NCBI GenBank assembly: GCA_016859345.1
Contig: CM029121.1
Location: 28,278,527 to 28,342,526, forward strand
Origin: Istiophorus platypterus
Taxonomy: Eukaryota; Chordata; Actinopteri; Istiophoriformes; Istiophoridae
DNA: 64,000 nucleotides
Reading direction: 5' to 3'
Shown: in pieces, positions 57,645-64,000 of the stretch
Layout: every line of letters starts with the position of its first letter
Numbering within the stretch: position 1 is the stretch's first letter
The notes under the pieces: model-generated
Seen by the model: only the letters and a program-made list of their open reading frames with translations
What the model was told of the DNA's origin: nothing
Databases searched by the model: none
Position numbers and translations under genes: made by a program

Positions 57645-60600
57645 GGATGATTGTCCATATTCTAAAGGCTTCAAACTCTGAGGAGAAAGAACCTTGTCAG
57701 GGAACAGCAAAAGGAAGAGTCGGTTTCATCCATGACCTGAAAGAACAGACCTGCAGACCTCCCCCACCCACCCCGACGATGACCACCACCACCACCGTGG
57801 CTCCATCTCCTCTGAGATAAAAATATCATCAGCCTGAAAATAACAACCAGAATTAGTGAAATCTCATCATGTACCTACAACAGTCACAGCCAAGTAATGA
57901 TGTTAGGCCTGAGAAGGAAATGGACACTTCCTGTCCAGAGAGCCATGACAGGCTGTTACCAGAGCAGATCAAACCTCTGCTTTCGCAGGCAGATGGGCCC
58001 ATAGGACTGGGGGGGGGGCAGGAAATGTGGTGGATGCCGTCGGAGCTCTGCCTCCGACCCCCAGCCATTGGTCCACCTCCTGACCCCACTCTACAGCGTC
58101 ACACCTCAGCCCTCTAACCCTCTGGATCAGCCCAGTGCTTCCTAGGATTATCAGCGTCTTTTTTTTTAGCCGCAGACTTGATAGTAGGCTGGAGGTTTTG
58201 TTGAAAACCTGCCCCCCCCAACCTGGTCCTCACTCACAGGAGACGTCATCTCAGAACGAGGCCTGTGATCCTCTACGTGAAACCTCTCTGAGTCACTTCC
58301 GACCGTTGTGGTTTGATCCAGTTTGAGCCGGAACCTGGTCCTTTCAGCAGCGGCTGGACCTGGTTCCGTCGCGTCAGACAGTGGTTTCTGGTCTGACTGC
58401 CCCCCCCCCATCATGCAATTTTGTCAGTGCTTTTCAGTCTGGAGTTGAGTTACTTTAAAAGAATCAGTGACTTCCTGATATTTGATATTTTTCAGACGCC
58501 ACTTTGTGGTGTCTTTGTCGCTTTACTAAACTGGACGTTAGAAGGTTTTGTTGATCTCTCTGGTTCGTTTGTATAAAATGGTGTAAAATCTTTGGAACAA
58601 ATCAGCGGACTGACGGACGTTTATATGCTCTGTACACTGGAGATGATAACATCCTGAGAGCAGGTGCGGTTCAGACATGAATCACAGCCGTAATAAAGCA
58701 GCGTCTCTCTGGATCAGAAACAATTAGCGTCACTGATAACGACACAGTGGTTTCTCACCTGCTGGAAAGGTGCAGGTGAAAGGTGCAATGGCTCAATTAA
58801 AAAAGCTGGTGTCGGGTTTTTTCATGCATTGTTAACATCTGAATGAAAATGTGGCGACAGGTTGTTGGCGCCAGTCAAATCTGATCAAATCACACAGGCT
58901 TGATTTATATCTGAAGAAATAATAACCAGGATTGTTTTGTTCTCAAACTTTGATTGTTGAATATTAGTTACTGCAGAGAAAGACTCAAGATTTGGACCCA
59001 GGTTATGGGGGGCTTCAATGCAGCACTATGCTGAAGTACGTAAACATAACACAGCATGATCATAGCTACCGTCCTGGGCAGCTTTAATTTGGTGGAGTAT
59101 GACGAGTTTTAGTCTCATTTATTGCAGCTCTGAACGACGCAGCTTGTCACCGTCTTCTCCTCGCTAACGTCAATCATTTCCTCCGTCATGCTTCCAAGAT
59201 GGCGCCGGCTGAGGCCGACGTCTCTCCGCTGTCCTCAAGTCACCAACGATATTTATCAGTTATTTCAGCTTTAGTATTTATCCTGAAGTAGTTAGTGTTA
59301 TGATCCCTTAAGAAATGATGCTCTCTGCTTTTGTTTCTTTTTTGTACAACGGTAGCTTTTTTATCAATATTATATTTTCTAAAATATCAAATGGTCTTTT
59401 TTTTTTACTGTGGAGATGATAATAAAACTCCTCTACTTCTTCTCTACAGCTGCAACGTCCTTTTCTCTGGTTGCATTATTACTTTTACCTTTCGTCTCTA
59501 GCTCAACGCTTTAGTTCCAGATCCTGGCGGTTTCTTTTTCCTTGTTTCCGTCCGTAGACCCTGTCCCGCCGGTCCTGAGTGCCGGCGCGTCACCGGACGA
59601 TGACGGCCCCGCCCCGGCCTCTCGTCTTTGATCCTTCACCGCAGCGTTATGAGGAAATTTCTCCCTAATTTCAGGATTATTACCAGTGATGCAGCAGAGT
59701 GCTGGAGCTTTGATGTTTTCCCTGCAATATTCGCTAGATTTCTCTCTTTTTTTCAAACCTGGCTTTTCTCCTCTGGTGGAGAAGGTGTTTGTTGTGTGTG
59801 TGTCCATGTGTGTTGGGGGGGGGGGGGTGATCACACACCGCAGCACATCACTTGAATCCACCTCTGAATAATAACTTGGGAACCAAACTGCAAACTGCAG
59901 TTTAAAGTTTAGGAGAAGTTAATTTAGTTAATTATGATGATTATGAAAACACTGATTTATTAAACAACCCAAGAGTTGCCCCTTTTTTGCCCCTTCAGAC
60001 TGAGTTGGACGAGCTCAGCCCACCTGGTTTTCTCTGAGCCAACCACACAAAACCAGGTGTGATGACTCTTTCATATGAGCAGTTAAAGGTGCGACGGAGA
60101 GGATCTGACGCTCAGCTGTGACAACTCAAACGTCACCGCGCTCACGTCCTGGTCAGTCCGATGATCTGTCACTGGTCCAAAACACCTCAGCCTCAGTCCA
60201 GAACTGTTAAAACCGATGTCTGAATCAAGACTCAAAGACACGTCCCAGGAAATCATGGGACTCACCTGCCCCCCTCCGGAAGGCGCTACAGGGCCCTCAA
60301 AGGCTGCACCTCCAGGTTGAAGCACTGCTAATCACTGTAAATGAATAAATAACAATAATAACAAGAAATGAAAGTCAGAAGATTTTTGTTCTCGGTCAAA
60401 AAATGTGCAAATACGTCTGAACATGTTTTATGCCCTAAATCTTGTCTGCAGGCAATGCCTCAGGCTTCAGGTTCAGCCTCCATCGATCACCTCTGCATGT
60501 GACTGGTATTTACTGCTTTATAGTCAGTATACACATATTATACATATACACAGACATGCTTTCAAAAATTGTGTTGTGAATAGTTTCTATTTCTCAGTGA

Positions 60601-63600
60601 TTTCATCCAAAGTCTTGTAAAGACAAAAACCTGATCCGGTCAGTCTTTGCTGTGGTCCCCCTTTGCCTCTAAACCAGCACCAGTTCCCATTGGTTCACCT
60701 GGAGAACCCATTTTCTTAGGTTCTTGGCTTGAGGGCTGTTCTAAGGATCTTGGAGAACCTTTCCAGGTTCTGCTGCAAATCTTGTCTGTCTCAGTGTTTC
60801 AGTGTCTTCTGTCTCCTCGTGTGATCCCAGACTGACTCTGAGACCAGGTCTCGGAGCGTTGTCCTCTGATTGGTCCTCTGATCGCAGCGTTGGCTCATGG
60901 TAAAGCCTCCGGATTAATAACACCGTATGAACACAACCAGTTATTTATTCTGCTATAATGCTGGAAAACTTTTGACCTGCTCATCAGGTTAATCCTCTGG
61001 TGACCAGGACAATATCGGGTTCATGTACTTATCAATTCATAGGGATTTATCACTCTGGGTAAAAGTGCTGGAAAAAAAGCAGGTATTACCATTAAGTGGA
61101 ATAACTTCAAGGAAACTTCATTTATTTATTAGATTTGAATGAACAATGACATATTATAGAAAAGTTCTCTTCATATATTTATGCCAGACTTAGTTTTATG
61201 GAAATACCGTGAGATGAAAATCTGTCCTAATTTAAACTGTATTATATCAGAAGTTAATTATTTACCCACCGGCCTCATTTCTGCTGAATTTTACCTTGAA
61301 ACTTCCGACTCAGTCACGAGAGTTTGCTCCTGACCCTACTTCCTGCCCCCTGGGAATTTTCCTTCCCATTCTCTACCTTACTGGATCTGCTTCAAACTTT
61401 TTATATCAACCTGGTTTGAGGTCAAATTAAAAAAAATAGAAAAGGGAAATAAATCCGACGAAAATGTGTTTCTCAAACTTTTCATTTGCAGAAATAAAAT
61501 GCAGTTTGGGGTAAATTCCCATAAATGTGTAGAGTAACAAGTAAATACAATTTATGTTTTGTTGGTGCCGAACACAGTTTGGGGCCTGATCTCAGCTAAA
61601 ACCTATTAAATACTAATAAAAACTGGCACCAGCTCCGCTTCATACAGAACCGGGTCCGGAACCGGAACTGAACGCTCGTTCCTCCCGTCGACCGTAGAGC
61701 AGCAGGGGACGTCTCTGGGGAACGTCAACGTTCCGCCTCTGCTCCTCGGCCAGCGCCCGTCTCCCCTAGCGAAGCGCCGAGCTTTGTTCCCCCGTCCTCC
61801 CTCTCACCAAAACTCTCGGCAGACAGTCACATCCCAAAACCACTTATCTGACAGTTACGCTTTCAGATTTTCCCTGACGGCTCCACTGATCAGAATCTTA
61901 AACCCAGCACCGTCTTTTCAGAGGCTGTAAAACCAATTAAAATCAAATCTTTGCAGTTTGTCGATGGTTCAGCCAAATTGCTTATGATCCTCTTAAGACT
62001 TGGACAAGTAGCTTTAGCGCTATAGTCCATTAAGGCAGGATAGAAAAAAGCATGTTATCTAAATGATATCTGACATATTTGTGGCGGAACATTTCTCTCA
62101 CATGTGACAGTGTCACGTGAATTCGAGACCACGTTCATCAATCTGCTGCTCCAACACTTTTCGCTCGTCTGGTTTCACTTTTTCCTCCAGAGGTTGAACC
62201 TGCTGCAGGGATTCATTTTTCCTCGAAGGAAAGTATTTATTTAAAAAATAATAATTTTGTTGTTCTTGTGGTTGTTTATCCTGGCTCTGTGTTGTAATGA
62301 ACACTATTTCCCATAAGTCCTAGAGGCCGAATGTCACAGCTGGAGAGGAGACGTGTTTCTGTGGTGAGTTCAGTTGATCTGTAAAACAGCAGGAAAGAGC
62401 AGGACTCGATGCTCTGGATGTTTTCAGACGGCAGAGGTAAGAACCTAAAAGTTGCGAATCTTGATTGTTTTTAAGACAATGCAGATGCAGTGTGTTGCTC
62501 TGTGTCTCCATCTGGTGGTTTAATAAACTATCCAGCTTTTATGTGGAAAATATTGCAAACCTACAAACACGAACCTTATTCTGCTCCCGTGAATCCAAAT
62601 GTGTGTTTTCTCTGATGTTGACTGAGTACAGTTTGAGTGTGGTTTATCCTCTTGAATGTCTTGTCATCACTTCACTTCCTTGATCCCAGACATGAGGCTC
62701 CAGGCGAACGGCTCAGAAAACAAACTTAGCTACGACCCCGGCATCGAACCCACTAGTTAGAAGGGATGTCCACAAACTTGTGGGTACATTAGCTCCGTGT
62801 GGCAGTTCGTTGAAGTTAAACCTCCTTCATCCGCTGCTCCATGCTTTTTAATCCTTGTTCCTGAAGTTCCCCAACTTGTAGTATGGGGGGGGGGGTTACA
62901 CAGAGGTTCTGACGCAGAGCTTCACTCAGACCTTTTTACGGCCTGTGAATCAACGTCCTGGGGCCCAGAGGGCCCAGAGGGTCCAGATCCATTAAACCAG
63001 GGCTGATGGGATCCCACCGGGAACAGAAGCCTTTAAAGGCAGTGCGACCCTCAGAGCCAGGCTAGAGATCAGCAGAGGAATTGGCTGGAAGTATTGGAGC
63101 GATATGTGACGTAGCTCAAGGTATAAATGCTCCGTGTGGTTGAGGCGCGAATCCACAGCTCAACGACAGAAGGGTTAGTGTTAGTAACAACATCCACTAG
63201 GTGATATATCACCCGTATAACTAATAGTGTTAAAAAAAGATCAGCCAGGTTCAAAGGAGCAGACTCAGAATTACGACTGGTGATGATGAAGAGCTGCTGG
63301 GGTCATGTGACCGAGCTGCAGGGCCACGCCTGGCGGTTGGGAGTCGCTCGTGGCTCTTCTTTTCACGGTTAACACCTTTATACTTAGGTAATGTTAAAGT
63401 GCAACATCTACACCATATATTACCAAAAGCACGTGATGCCCCGTGAAACCTTCCACCATCTTTGCCTCAAACTCTTCACCTTAGTCGATTCAAGTTTCAA
63501 GTTGATGTCAGAGCCTTCGGGACCAGAACCCGGATCCAAATCAATCAAATGGATTAGAAAAAGGTCGGGTACTTTATAAGTTACTGTGTGTTGACCAGTG

Positions 63601-64000
63601 GCACCAAGCTTTAGTATCTGACAAAGCCGGTCTTGGCCGCGTTGTGTCTGTTTGCTCCCACCTGTTACAAGAAAGTGATAACGAGTGGAAAAAGAGAAGA
63701 GATAAGAAAACCCAACTGTGGCGGTTACACAAACAGAGCTGGGTGATTGAAAAGAGGGAGGAAACACGGTGACGATGGGGCTGCGGTGATACGAGGAGGA
63801 GGAGGATGAAACCCGAGCGAGAGAAAACCAAACAAGCGGGGGGGGGGGGCATGAGTTTACGTGACGTCACTGCGGCCGAACCTCGGAGTATGAGGGGCTT
63901 CGCTGGGCTGTAATTAATTTCCTGTGAGGCAGGAGGAGCACAGGTGGATGGATGGGGGGGGGTAATAATGTGGCACCCTCGGGGACGATAACTTCCTGTG
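57645..64000. other. intergenic stretch without a recognised gene
   Basis: No coding region supported. G/C homopolymers occur at about 58011-58019, 58401-58409, 59815-59827, 62885-62894 and 63839-63849; a YY1-like AAGATGGCGCC lies at 59196. Confidence 0.5.

Noticed and set aside
63160..63190. GGGTTAGTGTTAGT as telomere-like sequence
   Set aside because: Only one partial TTAGGG-like match, not tandem.

Overview
This is nuclear DNA from a vertebrate, almost certainly a teleost fish. Two multi-exon genes with GT-AG introns are recognisable by protein similarity. Their introns are compact, there are abundant CA/GT microsatellites, and the interspersed repeats are of kinds familiar from ray-finned fish (hAT-like, L2-like and RTE-like remnants). 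There are no prokaryotic features, CRISPR arrays or operons.

Layout. (1) 1-19801, minus strand: spg11 (spatacsin). I resolved 30 coding exons whose splice phases agree from the start codon to the last exon in the window, 5,860 coding nt or about 1,953 codons. The last part of the gene (roughly the C-terminal 490 residues if it is as long as human SPG11) lies beyond the left edge. (2) 19802-21269: a divergent intergenic region of about 1.5 kb with CCAAT, GC-box, ETS-like and clustered E-box sequences. (3) 21270-33070, plus strand: ciao2a (FAM96A), complete in five exons and encoding 161 aa. (4) 33071-64000: about 31 kb with no protein-coding gene that I can recognise. It holds transposon remnants, minisatellites, long G/C homopolymers and two large imperfect hairpins.

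The most striking object is in ciao2a intron 1. A 10-bp unit, GGGCCGGACC, is repeated about 288 times (21402-24285). The array begins 8 nt after the end of exon 1 and contains a single internal substitution. It is 90% GC, carries two CpG/CCGG sites per unit, is free of stop codons in all six frames, and each strand can fold back on itself with 8 G:C pairs per 10 nt. Placement (first intron) and composition recall the GGGGCC array of human C9orf72, although the unit is different. Intron 2 of the same gene holds a second, more degenerate 12-bp array that ends about 20 bp before the exon 3 splice acceptor.

The two genes have separate known roles: spatacsin in lysosome reformation and the AP-5/spastizin system, CIAO2A in cytosolic iron-sulfur protein assembly. 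Their head-to-head arrangement could allow shared promoter control, but nothing in the sequence proves it. In spg11 an unusual number of splice acceptors sit directly against simple repeats: TG repeats at exons 9, 22 and 24, and very long pyrimidine tracts at exons 7 and 18.
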